A stretch of DNA of 64,000 nucleotides, taken from Cordia subcordata (lineage: Eukaryota > Streptophyta > Magnoliopsida > Boraginales > Cordiaceae). The notes beneath the pieces are model-generated. The model saw nothing but the letters and a program-made list of their open reading frames with translations. It was not told the origin of the DNA and ran no database searches. The translations under genes and the position numbers were made by a program. Every line of letters starts with the position of its first letter. Positions within the stretch are counted from its first letter, which is position 1. This document shows, piece after piece, positions 47,034 to 58,230 of this stretch. Location: positions 310,001 through 374,000 of the forward strand of contig JAPTOF010000011.1 of NCBI GenBank assembly GCA_028554755.1. The letters run 5' to 3'.

Positions 47034-48365
47034 ATGGCGCACAGAATTTAGAAAGGTCTCTCCGCCACTAGGGTTCTATACTTCAGTGGTACAAACTATT
47101 TATTTTGGAAAGTTAGAATGAGAATATTTTTACAAGCTAATGATTATGTTGCATGGAAAACCATAGTAAATGGACCTAGTATTCCATCTAATGAGGTCAA
47201 TGATATAAAAGTTCCTAAACCAATAGAGAGGATAAAGATGATATAAAACTTGTTGAAGCAAATGCTAATGCCATTCACTATCTTTACCTTACTTTAGATC
47301 CTTCCGAATTCAACAAAATTATAGGGTGCACCACAGAAAAGGAAATATGGAATCAATTAGAGGTCACTCATGAGGGCATAAATCAAGTTAAAGAGACTAG
47401 GATTAGCATGCTTGTACATAAATATGAAATGTTCTCTATGCTTCCTGATGAAAATATTGAACAAATGTTTTCAAGGTTTATTGAAATTGTTAACTCTCTA
47501 AAGTCTCTTGGCAAGAATTATGAAACTACCGAACTCATGAGGAAGCTCTTGAGAAGCTCACCAATGGCTTGGCTACCAAAGAAAATAGCCATCAAGGAGT
47601 CTAAAGATCTTAACACTTTATAATTGAGTGAACTTGTCGGATTGCTCATGACGCATGAATTAGAGCTCAAGGAGCTAGAAAGACAACCTAAGGTCAACAA
47701 AACATTGCTCTCAAGGCCACACCATAAGAAGAGTCAACAAGTGAAAGTGAGAGTGAAGATGATGATGAAATGGCTGTGTTCTCCAAATTCAAGAGATTCA
47801 TAAGGAGACAAAAGTTCAATCCAAAGAAGGGACAAAGAAGAGAGGTAAGTAAAGGTGAGACTAGTAAAGAATTAATTTGTTTAAATGCAAGAAACTTGGA
47901 CATGTCAAAGCTAAGTGTCCACTTAGAAAGAAGGATGAAAAGAAATTCAAAAAGAAAGCATTGAAGGGTACTTGGAGTGACTCAGAGTCAAGTGATGAAG
48001 AAGAAGACTCAGTTGTAGAAGAAGTAGCCAACCTATGTCCCATAGCAAAAAAAGAAGATGAGGTAAGTCCAAACTGTGCCTCTTGTGATGAAAATAGCAC
48101 TTATAACGAACTAGAAGAAATATACAATGAAATGCTTATAGAATTCAAAAACGTAGTTAACAAAAATAAGGAGCTCAAGAAAAATGTTATATATCTTGAA
48201 AATAAATTGTATGATACCTGCATTAAAAATGATGACTTGAAAAAGAATTTGGAAAAGAGAAAAACCAACATTAATTTACAAAAGGAAAATGAGGACTTGA
48301 AAGCAAAATTCAATGATTTGGAAAATGTGGTTTCAAAATTTACAAATGGAACCAAAAACTTATAG
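47034..48365 (+). pseudogene. Sirevirus gag (internal region 2)
   Basis: The ATG at 47034 begins MAHRI and a TAG follows at once. The Gag body then reads FSGTNYLFWKVRMRIFLQAN and continues through 47408-47620 (YEMFSMLPDENIEQMFSRF, then SLKSLGKNYETTELMRKLL). The zinc knuckle at 47876-47925 reads FKCKKLGHVKAKC, but one base is missing ahead of its first Cys, so knuckle and Gag body are in different frames. A long charged, probably coiled-coil C-terminal part (47926-48365, LEEIYNEMLIEFKNVVNKNK) is typical of the extended Gag of Sireviruses. Stops and shifts make it non-functional. Confidence 0.8.
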
Positions 48366-50410
48366 GCCTTGCTCAAACAATAACGATGTTTTTTTGATAA
48401 AACTGGAATTGGATTTGATTCTTATTCAAAACAAAAATCCTACATAAAGTTTTTTTAAAATACACCAAGCTCTTCCAAGGCTTATTCTTCAAAAGACACA
48501 AAAAGTCTCAAAAAGAGAAATGATTGTTACAAAAGGCATTTTATTAAAGCATCTTCATCAAGTGCTCCTAAAGTTGGTGCAACTATTGTTGTAAAAATAG
48601 ACATGCTTCACATAAATGCTTCATAAGAAAATATGGTGAGAAAAGGTATAATTTGAGGTGGGTTCCTAAGGGAACTAAAACTAATGTTCAAGGACCCAAC
48701 AAGCCTTGAGTACCAATCATGATTGATTCGAATTTTGTAGGTTTGTCTTGCATCTTCCGAGGTTAGTGAAAAATGGTTCTTGGATAACAGATGCTTAAGG
48801 CACATGACGGGTGACAAATCAAAGTTTCTGTCACTCAAGGAAAAGAATAATGGATTTGTCACATTCGGTGATAACTCTAAAGGAAGAATCATCAGAATTG
48901 GAGATGTTGGTAACAAATCTAAATTGTGTATTGAAAATGTCTTACTCGTACATGGCTTGAAACACAACTTGCTTAGTATTAGTCAACTATGTGATAAAGG
49001 TTTATTTGTCAACTTTAAAGTTTCTTCATATGAGATAGTTGATAAATGTGGCAATGTCATATTTGTTGGCATGAGGCATGGTAATATTTACACTTTTGAC
49101 TTTGATGACTTGCATGGCCAAGATGTAAAATGCTTAAGTGCTATGAATGAAAATACATAGATTTGGCATAGAAGACTAAGACATGCTAATGTGGACGCCA
49201 TAAATAAACTTGCTAATCTTGATCTTGTGAGAGAATTGCCTAAAGTCAAATATGTTGGTAATAATGTGTGTCGTGCATGTAAACTTGGAAAACAAACTCG
49301 GGAATCTTTCAAAAGCAAGAATATGATTTCTACGTCAAGACCTTTAGAACTTTTACATATGGATTTATTTGGACCTAATAGGGTTGCTAGCTTGGGTGGA
49401 AAATTGTATGCTTATGTGATTGTTGATTATTTCTCTAGATTTACTTGGGTAATTTTTCTAGCTCACAAAAAAGACACCCTAAATGAGTTTATAAAATTTT
49501 GTAAACATGTTCAAAATGAAAAAGGATATTTGATTTCCACCATAAGAAGTGATAGAGGTATTGAGTTTACAAACCTTACTATGAAATCTTTTTGTGAAGA
49601 AAATGATATCTCTCATACTTTTTCAACAACAAGAACACCACAACAAAATGGTGTCGTTAAAAAAAAAATCGTTCCTTACAAGAAATGGCAAGAACTATGC
49701 TTTGTGAAAATAATTTACCTAGCTACTTTTGGGCCGAGGCCGTAAGCACCGCATGTTATGTAATTAATCGTAGCATTATTCGAAAGGATCTTAACAAAAC
49801 TCCATATGAACTTTGGAAATGAAGAAACCCAAACATCTCATATTTCAAAACTTTTGATTGTACATGCTTTATCTTAAATGAAAAAGACAATCTTGGCAAA
49901 TTTGATGCAAAATCTGATGATGGCAAATTTCTTGGATATTCTTCATCTAGTAAAGCATATGGGGTGTACAGTAAAAGAACCATGGTTGTTGAAGAAACTA
50001 TAAACGTGAAATTTGATGAAGGAATTTTTTATTCAAAATGTGATGATGTTGATGTGGTTACCATTCAAAAGAATATAAGTAATCTTGATCTAGACAAAGG
50101 AAGTGAACCTAATGATGCATGTCATGAGGATAAACAAGATGAGCATGTAGATGAACAATGTGATGATCCAAATGTGGTACATGATAAGCATGATATCTTG
50201 CCAAAAACCTATAAATTTGTTGGTTATCGCCCCCTCTTCCCAAATTATTGGTGAACCTTCCAAAGGTGTTGAAACTAGATCCTCCTTAAGAAACGTATGT
50301 AATCATCTTGCTTTCTTGTCTCAAATTGAACCTAAAAGTATTCATGATGCCTTACTTTATGATAGTTGGATAAATGCCATGCAAGAAGAACTCAATCAAT
50401 TCGAAAGAAA
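48366..50410 (+). pseudogene. Sirevirus protease and integrase (internal region 2)
   Basis: Protease begins near 48770 with WFLDNRCLRHMTGDKSKF; the family motif is D-S-G, here changed to D-N-R. The open stretch runs to 49159. After a TAG comes the pre-integrase zinc region (WHRRLRHANVDAINKLANLD at 49163-49222, with CRACKLGKQT). The integrase core follows: HMDLFGPN at 49359, DYFSRFTW, IRSDRGIEF at 49543-49569, then PQQNGVVKKK near 49639-49668. The catalytic Glu of the NGVVERKN motif is replaced by Lys. The C-terminal part continues in other frames to about 50400 (YRPLFPNYW; SWINAMQEELNQFERN). Inactive. Confidence 0.85.
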
Positions 50411-50419
50411 CAATGTATG

Positions 50420-51851
50420 AAAACTTGTTGAAAGGCCTAGAAATCAGTCTATAATTGGAACTAAATGAGTCTTTAGAAACAAGTTAGATGAATCGGGCAT
50501 AGTAACCAGAAACAAGGCTAGATTAGTTGCACAAGGTTATAAGCAAGAAGAAGGTATTGATTATGATGAAACCTTTGCTCCCATTGCTAGACTTGACTCA
50601 ATCAGAATGTTACTTGCGTTTGCATGCTTTATAAACTTCAAATTGTATCAAATAGATGTGAAAAGCGCTTTCTTAAATGGCTATATTGATGAAGAAGTAT
50701 ATGTGGCTCAACCTCCAGGATTTGAGGATCCTATTCATCCCAACCATGTTTTTGAGCTTGAAAAAGCATTCTATGGACTAAAGCAAGCACCTAAAGCATG
50801 GTATGAGAGATTAAGTAGATTCTTGGTTGGAAAAGGCTTTACAAGAGGTCAACTTGATTCAACATTATTTATAAAGAATGATGGTAAAGATATACTTATT
50901 GTACAAATATATGTTGATGATATTATTTTTGGTGCCACTAATGAGTCTCTTTGTGAGAATTTTTCTAAGTGCATGCACAGTGAATTTGAAATGAACATGA
51001 TGGGAGAACTTATATTCTTTCTTGATCTTCAAATCAAACAAACTAAAGAAGGAATTTTCATTAACCAAGCTAAGTACACAAAATAACTACTCAAAAAGTT
51101 TCGATTTGATGGAGCAAAAGAGATTGGAACTCCAATGAACACCTCCACCAAGCTTGATAAAGATGAAAATGGTAAGTCGGTGGACAAAAAGAGGTAAAGA
51201 GGTATGATCGAAAGCCTACTTTACTTAACCACCTCTAGACCCAATATTATGTTTGCTATATTCTTGTGTGCTCATTTTCAATCTTGTCCTAAGGAGTCTC
51301 ATTTACTTGCTGTTAAAAGGATTTTTAGATATCTTAAAGGAACTCAAGAACTAGGGCTTTGGTATCCTAAGAGAACAAACTTTGAACTAGTAGGTTACTC
51401 TGATGCTGACTTTGCTGGATGTAAAACCGATAGGAAAAGCACTAGTGGAACTTGTCATTTTCTTGGTAATTGCTTGGTTTCATGGTCTAGTAGAAAGCAA
51501 AATAGCGTAGCACTTTCAATAGTTGAAGCAGAATATATTGTAGTAGGAAATTGTGTTGCACAAGTTCTTTGGATGAAACAAACTTTGCTTGACTTTGGTG
51601 TTATATTTGAGCATGTTCCAGTTATGTGTGACAACATAAGTGCAATTAATCTCACTAAAAATCCAATTCAACACTCTAGGACCAAGTACATAGAAATAAG
51701 GCATCATTTCATTCGTGATCATGTGAAAAAAAGTGATGTTGTACTTCATTTTGTTGATTCTCTACACCAACTTGCTGATACTTTAACGAAACCACTACAT
51801 GAAAACTAGTTTTTAAACATTAGAAGGGAATTGGGAATGTCTCAAATATGA
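50420..51851 (+). pseudogene. Sirevirus reverse transcriptase and RNase H (internal region 2)
   Basis: RT starts KLVERPRNQSIIGTK after a TGA at 50418-50420, with another TGA at 50467. The clean stretch 50607-51086 has KSAFLNGYIDEEVYV, LKQAPKAWYERLSRFL and an intact YVDDIIFGA (50911-50937). TAA stops follow at 51084 and 51196. RNase H (51204-51809) has YSDADFAGCKTDRKSTSGT, SWSSRKQ, VEAEYIVVGN and RTKYIEIRHHFIRDH. The tail LGMSQI ends at 51851. It is very similar to the copy in internal region 1, so the two arose from closely related elements. Confidence 0.88.
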
Positions 51852-51874
51852 ATAACTCTAGTTTCCTGCAAAAC

Positions 51875-52218
51875 TGTATGTACTGGAACACTCAACCCCT
51901 GTATCGATACACCGACTAAGTCAACCGGCTGTATGCCTTAGTTTCTGGTTTTACCGGAACAGTTGGTCCCAGTACCGGTCGACCGGTAGTCGCGATTTTT
52001 TGAAAAAATATATATAGGGCTCGACCAGTTGAAAGGCTTCATAACTCATATTTTATCAAAACTCTTCGTCCCCTCACCTTCTTCCTCTCTATAAAATCCC
52101 TTTCAAACATTTTTATCTCTCAAATCTCTACCTCAACACTTTACCTAATTCAATTTCTTCCAAAATCTCTTCATCAAAACCCTAGCTCTCTATTTCTCTC
52201 TCTCTCTTTCTCTCTCTC
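51875..52218 (+). promoter_or_regulatory. Candidate internal promoter before the third ORF (copy 2)
   Basis: A perfect 16-bp palindrome TACCGGTCGACCGGTA lies at 51973-51988, with AGTCAACCGGCTG (51918-51930) and TTACCGGAACAG (51951-51962) before it. TATATATAGGGC follows at 52009-52020, then CTCTATAAAATCCC at 52087-52100, a CT-rich leader and the ATG at 52219. The same motifs (GGTCGACCGG, CCGGTA, then TATA) make up the LTR promoter. This supports separate transcription of the third ORF; function is inference. Confidence 0.5.
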
Positions 52219-53571
52219 ATGACTAATACAAGAAACAAGGGAAAAGGCACAAGCTTCCGGTTCCAAGAGAAAGGGTGATGCAAGTACTTCAAGAGGCTCA
52301 AGGGGACCAACACGACAACCTTCACCCGAACCAAATCCGTCCTCACTATGTGAAAATCGTGATTATTCCGGAAAAAAAGATATGGGCAGATAAACATCTT
52401 ATTCTTGATGAACTTCAAAATTTTAATATGCTTGAGTATTGCGCTGATAATGGTTGGATGACATACATGACTATGAAAGAGCTTGTTTGTCCACAATTAG
52501 TTAGGGAATTTTATGAATATTTGAGGTGGAGACATGAATATGGTAGTGTTCGTTCCACTATAAGGGGAATATCCTTCAAGGTCACTGAGAAAGATATTAG
52601 GAATATTTTTAATATCCCTCTGCATGAGCAACAATATCCTATATTTGCCTTTAGGAATTTCCTACAATTTCCTGAGGATATTACGGAAGGGAAAGTATAT
52701 GAACTGTTACTGGCTTATATGCTACAATATCCTGAAATTCCTCCATTAAATGATGTAAACCTAGTTCGTAAGGCCGTTATCAAGATGTTTAAGCATAATG
52801 TAGTTCCTCAGGATACTCATGATAGGCAAATATACAAGGTTGAAGCATACTGTCTCTATTTACTTCATCATGGCTATAGAGTGAATCTCCCTGAGACTAT
52901 TCTTGCATATATGAAGAATGTGGTACTTAGGAACACAGTGCTTGGTTATGGGATGGCCTTAACTAGAATTTTTCAAGCTAAAGGGATTGTGCTTGAAGGA
53001 ATTCCCAAAAGCTCCTTTAATCACATGTGGAATCTTGATCTACAATGTCTTAAGAGAATGGAATTGTTCTATTGGAGAGGAAGATGGATGTAGTTGCATG
53101 AATTCAAAGCTTTGCCTTAAACATAAGGAATCTCATCATACAAAGGATGATCAACAAAACCACCTTTGATTTCCGTCATGAAGACGAAGAAGGGCAAGAA
53201 ATTGACTTTGGTGAACATGGTCCTACTTATGATGATGAGGAAATGGAGGATGTAGGAGAAGAGGAAGAGGACGTAGCAAAAGATAAGGAGGCTCAGGAAG
53301 AATATAATGAAGAACAAGGGCAATACCACGAGCTTCAATCAAAGAATGTTAATGATAGGATGATGCAAAGGCTTTTTGACAAGGTGGATTCCATAAGAGA
53401 GAAGGTGGATGCATTGCTACTACTGTAGGGAGTCAACATGGTACTCTTGATAGCCTTGCGACGATTATCGGGGATCAAAGCCAAATCATAGCTCTTTTAG
53501 CCCGGGATGTCCGTTTGATGAAGCTACGCATGGGCCTTCTAGACGATGACGATGCCAGACCAAGCCATTAG
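52219..53571 (+). pseudogene. Sirevirus third ORF (envelope-like position), copy 2
   Basis: The ATG at 52219 gives MTNTRNKGKG. An extra base near 52243 shifts the frame, and the main open stretch is 52275-53093. Central domain: DNGWMTYMTMKELVCPQLV, then RHEYGSVRSTIRGISFKV, IFNIPLHEQQYPIF, HGYRVNLPETILAYMKN, GYGMALTRIFQAKGI and NHMWNLDLQCLKRM. After a TAG near 53093 the acidic part (53147-53428, YDDEEMEDVGEEEEDVAKD) leads to a heptad-like tail (LFDKVDSIREKVDALL), frame-broken near 53418, that ends at 53571. Intact length would be about 450 residues. Position and C-terminal coiled coil fit the envelope-like gene of Sireviruses; the central domain resembles the plant-transposon protein domain. 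No membrane segment was seen, so a true envelope role is doubtful. Confidence 0.7.
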
Positions 53572-53817
53572 CCTTCCCTTCTTATAGTCTCTTTTCTAGT
53601 CCTACTTCCTAGGATGGTTTTTCAAATTTTTTTATTTCACTGGATATTATCTTTCATTCCTTACTTGTTATTGTTATCTTTGCTTATTCGTATTATATTA
53701 CTCTATACTTGCTTAGGACTTCTATGCTTGCATGCTTCTGTGAGAGCCAAATGATGATAGTACCTAGTATTGATGGCTCATTGCTTTTCTACTCCTTCTA
53801 TACCTCTCTTTTGATAA

Positions 53818-53974
53818 TGCCAAAGGGGGAGAAGATAGTGGTAGCTGGTAGCTATTTAGCTTATTGCTTATTGCTTTATTGGCTTTGCTCTCATGTTGCT
53901 TGCATTTGCTTATGCCTTGATTAAAGGGGAGCCCTCCAAGTTGACAATTTTGTCATCATCAAAAAGGGGGAGAA
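53818..53974 (+). other. Three polypurine tracts before LTR 3
   Basis: AAAGGGGGAGAAG (53822-53834), AAAGGGGAGCC (53924-53934) and AAAAAGGGGGAGAA (53961-53974). They sit in the same three positions as in internal region 1; the last abuts LTR 3. Confidence 0.7.
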
Positions 53975-55581
53975 TATTGAACTTATTGGTTTTATTTTAT
54001 TTTGATGATGCCATAATTGCACTTTGAAATTTTGCTACCATTAAATATCTTGAAGTTTAAGCTAGGTCAAGGCCTTTGAGCAAAGGAAATGATGCATGAA
54101 GCATGGAGATTATGAAGATTTCATGAAGAATTACTTTTTGCTCTTTAGATCTTGTCTAGTTGATCTTAGTACATAAGGAACTATCTATGAAGCTTAAAAA
54201 CTTAGAATATTGCATACATATATCTTGATCTTTTAAATACCTGCCTACATTTGCCTTCAAAAATTTTTCCTGCAGAAAAATCAAGTTTTAAAATCCATAG
54301 TTTGCACTATGGAGATACATGCTTTGAATCTCAATTGCATTAATAGTTGGTATTCTAATAATCTATATGCTTATATATATATGCAAATACCAGCATAGCT
54401 TTGTAGTAAAAGATACTATTCTGTGTATAGCATTATTACCCATTGGATAATAGCCTTGCATGCAAAAAGTTTTTTTTTTCCAGAAAATCTTGATTTCAAT
54501 CTTGCATTTATTGTTTGGAAAATAAGTTGGTATTAGCATTTATTATTGACTTGATCTTATATGCACAGTGGTTGTCTTGAGCTGTAAAAATTTCTGCAGA
54601 AAAATGCCACTTACTGTTGATTAGATGTGAGCAACTTTTTGGTAAAAAGTGAAGCAGCTTTTTCAGTCTTTTTCTACTCCTACAGGCTTACTCAGCCGGT
54701 CGACCTGCTATGCATTCCGGTACTAACAGAAGGCTTTGTTACTCTACTGGAATAGCCTATCGATCGACCGGTAGAGTGTTCCAGTACGGCCATTTGGCCT
54801 CTGGAACTACTGGAATACCCAGGAGGTCGACCGGTAGTGTGCTCTGGTAGTCCCTTTGTATTGTTTTTAGAAATTGACCATTGGGAGACTTGCTTTTTTG
54901 GCTTATAAATATATCCTATCCCTCCCAACTCAAACATAACTTGTTCAAAAACATCTCACACAACTCTCTTACATTTAATTTGCTTCATCTTTTGCAATCT
55001 TGCTTTGTTAATTGCCACATTCATTGATTGCATATCATTGGAATTTAAGACCAAATTTTCTCTTGAACTTCATAAATTGCTTATCTACTTAGAGCAACAT
55101 AGAAAGGTTTAAATACATTTGTATTCTTGCTCATAAGAAGTTCATTGTATATCAAATACTTTACTATCATATTGGGAGAGAATTTCTTTACTCTTGGGTC
55201 ACATAGGTATGAGGAACCATTCTCAAGAGTGAAAGGTTGAAATTCTCAAGTATAGGGTTATACTTGTGGTCCTTGTGGAGAAGCAAGGGTTGTGATCGTT
55301 GTTCTATACTTCTACAATGTACTAAGCAAGAAGCCAATTCACTAGTGGAGTTTCCAAAACCCGAAGGGGAGACCTTAGGCAGTGGACTAGGCCCTTAGGA
55401 GTTTGAACCACTCTAAGTCGCTGTGTTTGATATTTTTGATTCTACTCTCTTTAACTTTCAAGTACTTATTTTGATTGTTGCATGCGATTTTGATTGAGAT
55501 TATTTTTAAGATTTTTAATTTGTTAATTATGGTAATAATCCAATTCACCCTCCCCCCCTTGGATTCATTTTCTGGGCAACA
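53975..55581 (+). mobile_element. Sirevirus-type copia LTR 3 (outer right)
   Basis: TATTGAACTTATTGG to GGGCAACA, 1607 bp; the first dinucleotide is TA instead of TG. It is followed by GGGAC at 55582-55586, matching the bases before LTR 1. It carries the promoter module (CAGCCGGTCGACCTGC near 54693, ATCGACCGGTAGAG near 54762, GGAGGTCGACCGGTAG near 54821) and TATAAATA at 54904-54911. Confidence 0.9.
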
Positions 55582-55720
55582 GGGACCACATGTAGCTAGT
55601 GTAGGACGTAGTTTCACTTGGAGCCACACACTTAAATAGCCTCTCCGTGGACACGACCCTGCACTCGTACACACAATGCTACCACGACTTATGCTCTTGC
55701 GGGTAACACTCTTAAAGGTT
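55582..55720 (+). mobile_element. Remaining end of the interrupted Ty3 LTR
   Basis: After the GGGAC duplication the DNA resumes with ACTTGGAGCCACACAC, then CTCCGTGGACACGACCCTGC, then GACTTATGCTCTTGCGGGTA, in the order usual at plant Tat/Athila LTR ends. The last block has a counterpart at 16609-16620. The right limit is uncertain. From 55720 to 55930 nothing further was recognised. Confidence 0.45.
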
Positions 55721-55939
55721 TACGATCAGTCTGCATGTTGGAGTCATTTGACACGAGAGTGTGTCACTCAGTAGGCCTCTTCGAGAGTCCAAAGTTTCTC
55801 AAATTGAGCTACAATCTGATAAATCTCAGAGTAGTTAGGTTTAGGATCCTGGAGGAGATTTTCGATATCATTTTCAATTTTGATATCTCTAGTTTATTGT
55901 TTTTGAACCGCATCTTGCTCTAATGAAGGAGTCTCTTGG

Positions 55940-56930
55940 GCAATTTAAAAGTTTAAGAATTTTGAGAGCACGACCAAAAAAATTGAACAGCCCAGGCTTT
56001 AGAAATAATATCAGCACATTCTGGGTCATCAGCCCCGAAATCTTCAAAGTAAAATCTTTTACGTGATGGAGCAATCTGTGAATTAATTGAGAGCATTAAA
56101 GGACTATGATCAGAGACAAGGGGAACCAGGATTCTTACCCAAACTTCAAGAAAAGTGTTGTTCCAGGCAATGTTGCAAAAGCCTCTATTGAGAATCTCTT
56201 GGATGAGGTGGTGCTCCTCACGTTTGTTGGACCATATGTAGGTTAATCCTTTGGCTTCAATTTCCGCCAAGCTGTTATCTTCCACAAAGCATTGAAACGT
56301 AGTAGTTTCTGCCATTGTTTTAGGCCGATCTCCATCTTTATCAGAATTATCCATAATACAATTAAAGTCACCAATTAAAAGCCAAGGTTGGGAACAAGTG
56401 ATGTTGAGGTTGGTGATAAAATCCTATTGAGCTTTTCTAATATTGTCACTTGTTGAGCAGTAGACAAAAGAGAGAAAAGAGTTGAAGCAATTATGGAGCG
56501 AGACAGAAGCATGAATGAGAAAATCATGAGAGATCAAGATGTCAACAGAAAAAGTTAGGGAGGGAGAGAAGAGAGAGCCCTTGTGGATGGATGAAACAAT
56601 CAATCTTGTAACCTAAATGCCTTGCAATTTTTTCAACATAAGAGAGGTTTTGCTTAATTTCAGAGAGACCAATGATTTGAATACATAAAGAGATAGCAAA
56701 TCTCTGAGATGATAAACTATCAGAGGATTCCTTAACCCTTGACAATTCCAAGCTAGCATATTTAATGGTTTGCCCTGGGTTGTCTATTGACAGAGCCCAG
56801 GCTAGAGAGAGAATGGGAGCTTGAGGCAGCTGGAAACAATTTTTTGCAAGCAATAGGTTTAGATGAAGCAACATTTGAAAGGCCTCTTTGACGGTTGTAG
56901 TCAGGTAAATCAACACATTAGAGACATGTT
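55940..56930 (-). pseudogene. L1 LINE ORF2, endonuclease part only
   Basis: Reads leftward. Near 56580-56920 lie decayed N-terminal endonuclease pieces (LSYVEKIARHLGYKIDCF). Around 56360-56470 comes FVYCSTSDNIRKA, then WLLIGDFNCIMDNSDKDGDR with the catalytic GDFN. The frame 55953-56354 holds GLTYIWSNKREEHHLIQEIL and the conserved SDHSPLML near its C-terminal end, then FYFEDFGADDPECADI. This is an apurinic-type endonuclease of plant L1 elements, which nicks target DNA for target-primed reverse transcription. The sequence stops at about 55930: no reverse transcriptase, CCHC end or poly(A) tail is present. Stops (for example in KAQ*DFIT) mark it as dead. Confidence 0.85.
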
Positions 56931-57182
56931 TTTTAGTGGGGGAGAAAGGTTGGACACTGGCTTTGCATGGTGGTGTTGGTTATTTTGAGAGGTATGAGTA
57001 GGGTTTGGCTGGGACGATTGAAAAGTTTGCATAGGCATGGGAGATCCCCTTTTTGGTGTGTCATTAAAGTGAAAGTTAGCAACACGAGTGGTAAGAAGTG
57101 TGAATTTTTGGTGACAAGTGTGTTTTGTCTAGTAGGGAAGGACAAGGTGGAATTTTCCAAGGCACCATGGTTACTTGTGTCG

Positions 57183-58118
57183 TCAAGCTTGCCCAGAGTG
57201 ACGGTTCTGAAGGAGCAACTTTTCCCAAATCCATGTTAGCTTTCTGCTGGAGATGATGTTAACCACTGCCACCAAGAGCAGGACTGGGCTGAAGTCCCTA
57301 GGAAGATTCAAATTTTGAATCAGTGGGAGCTGAGGGAGCCATGGAATAGCCAGCTTCAACCAGAGAAGGATCAATGGTGTTTGGGTGGTTCCAAATCTTT
57401 TGAGGGATCCAAAGCCAAACCCCAAGCTTGTGAAGATCTTTTCTAGGGTTAAGTGGAAAGTTTGGAGGGGGTCTTTGAGGGCAGAACCTAATGGTATGGC
57501 TAATTTTTCCATAGAAAAAACAGAATTCATGGAGCTTTTCATAGACAAAGGGAATCCAGAGAGGATCAAGGTCAGGACAAGGAAGGAAGAAGCTAGGGAG
57601 GAGGGCTTTACCAACTTCCTATTTGACTCTAAGGCATAGACCAAATAAGAGCTTTTCTTCCACATCATCTGGTATATCAATGTCAATGAGAGGGCCAAGT
57701 AAGAAGTTGATCCTTTCAGCATTGTCTTGAGTAATGTAACTCATAGGGAGGCCATGAGCCTGGACCCAAAACGCGGAGGTGTTGAGATCCATCTCGTCTA
57801 GCATTAGGTTTTGTTGCCATTGTTGGACAAGGAAATAGTGTCCACGGATAAACCAAGGTCTGAATTTTCAGGTTGTTTCCTTGTCTCCCTTGGTGTGAAA
57901 GAGGATTAGATAGAGAAATTTGTCCTTAAAAGGTGAACTTCCACTGGGTGTTTAAGGCCCCAAGTTGCAGTTGGTATTGTATTTGATGGTTTGCTCATTA
58001 AGGGTTTTGGTTGAGACCAACTTCCTAGTGAGGAAGAGTGATGAGGCTCTAGAGTGTTAAGTGCTGCTGTCCAGGAAGAGTTGTATGGTGGGAGTGAGAA
58101 AGCCGAAGAGAAAGCCAA
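57183..58118 (-). pseudogene. L1 LINE ORF1 (DUF4283-type RNA-binding protein)
   Basis: The start Met at 58118 is followed by NTIPTATWGLKHPVEVHLLR. A frame change near 57930 leads to FKDKFLYLILFHTKGDKETT, a TGA, then RPWFIRGHYFLVQQW and AFWVQAHGLPMSYITQDNA (57618-57804). This is the DUF4283 region of plant LINE ORF1. After a further shift comes a knuckle remnant, YEKLHEFCFFYGKISHTIRFC (CCHC with its second Cys replaced), then a Pro-rich tail to about 57290 and remnants to 57183. It would package LINE RNA; it is broken here. It lies upstream of the ORF2 endonuclease on the same strand, the usual LINE order. Confidence 0.8.
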
Positions 58119-58230
58119 AGGAGAAAGAACGGTAGAGAAAAGGAAGAGAAAAGTTTTCGGAGAGAGAGAGGCGTTTTGTTCGCCTCTGAGCTCCTTTCAA
58201 TAGTGCATATGTGTGTTGTGTATATAACAA

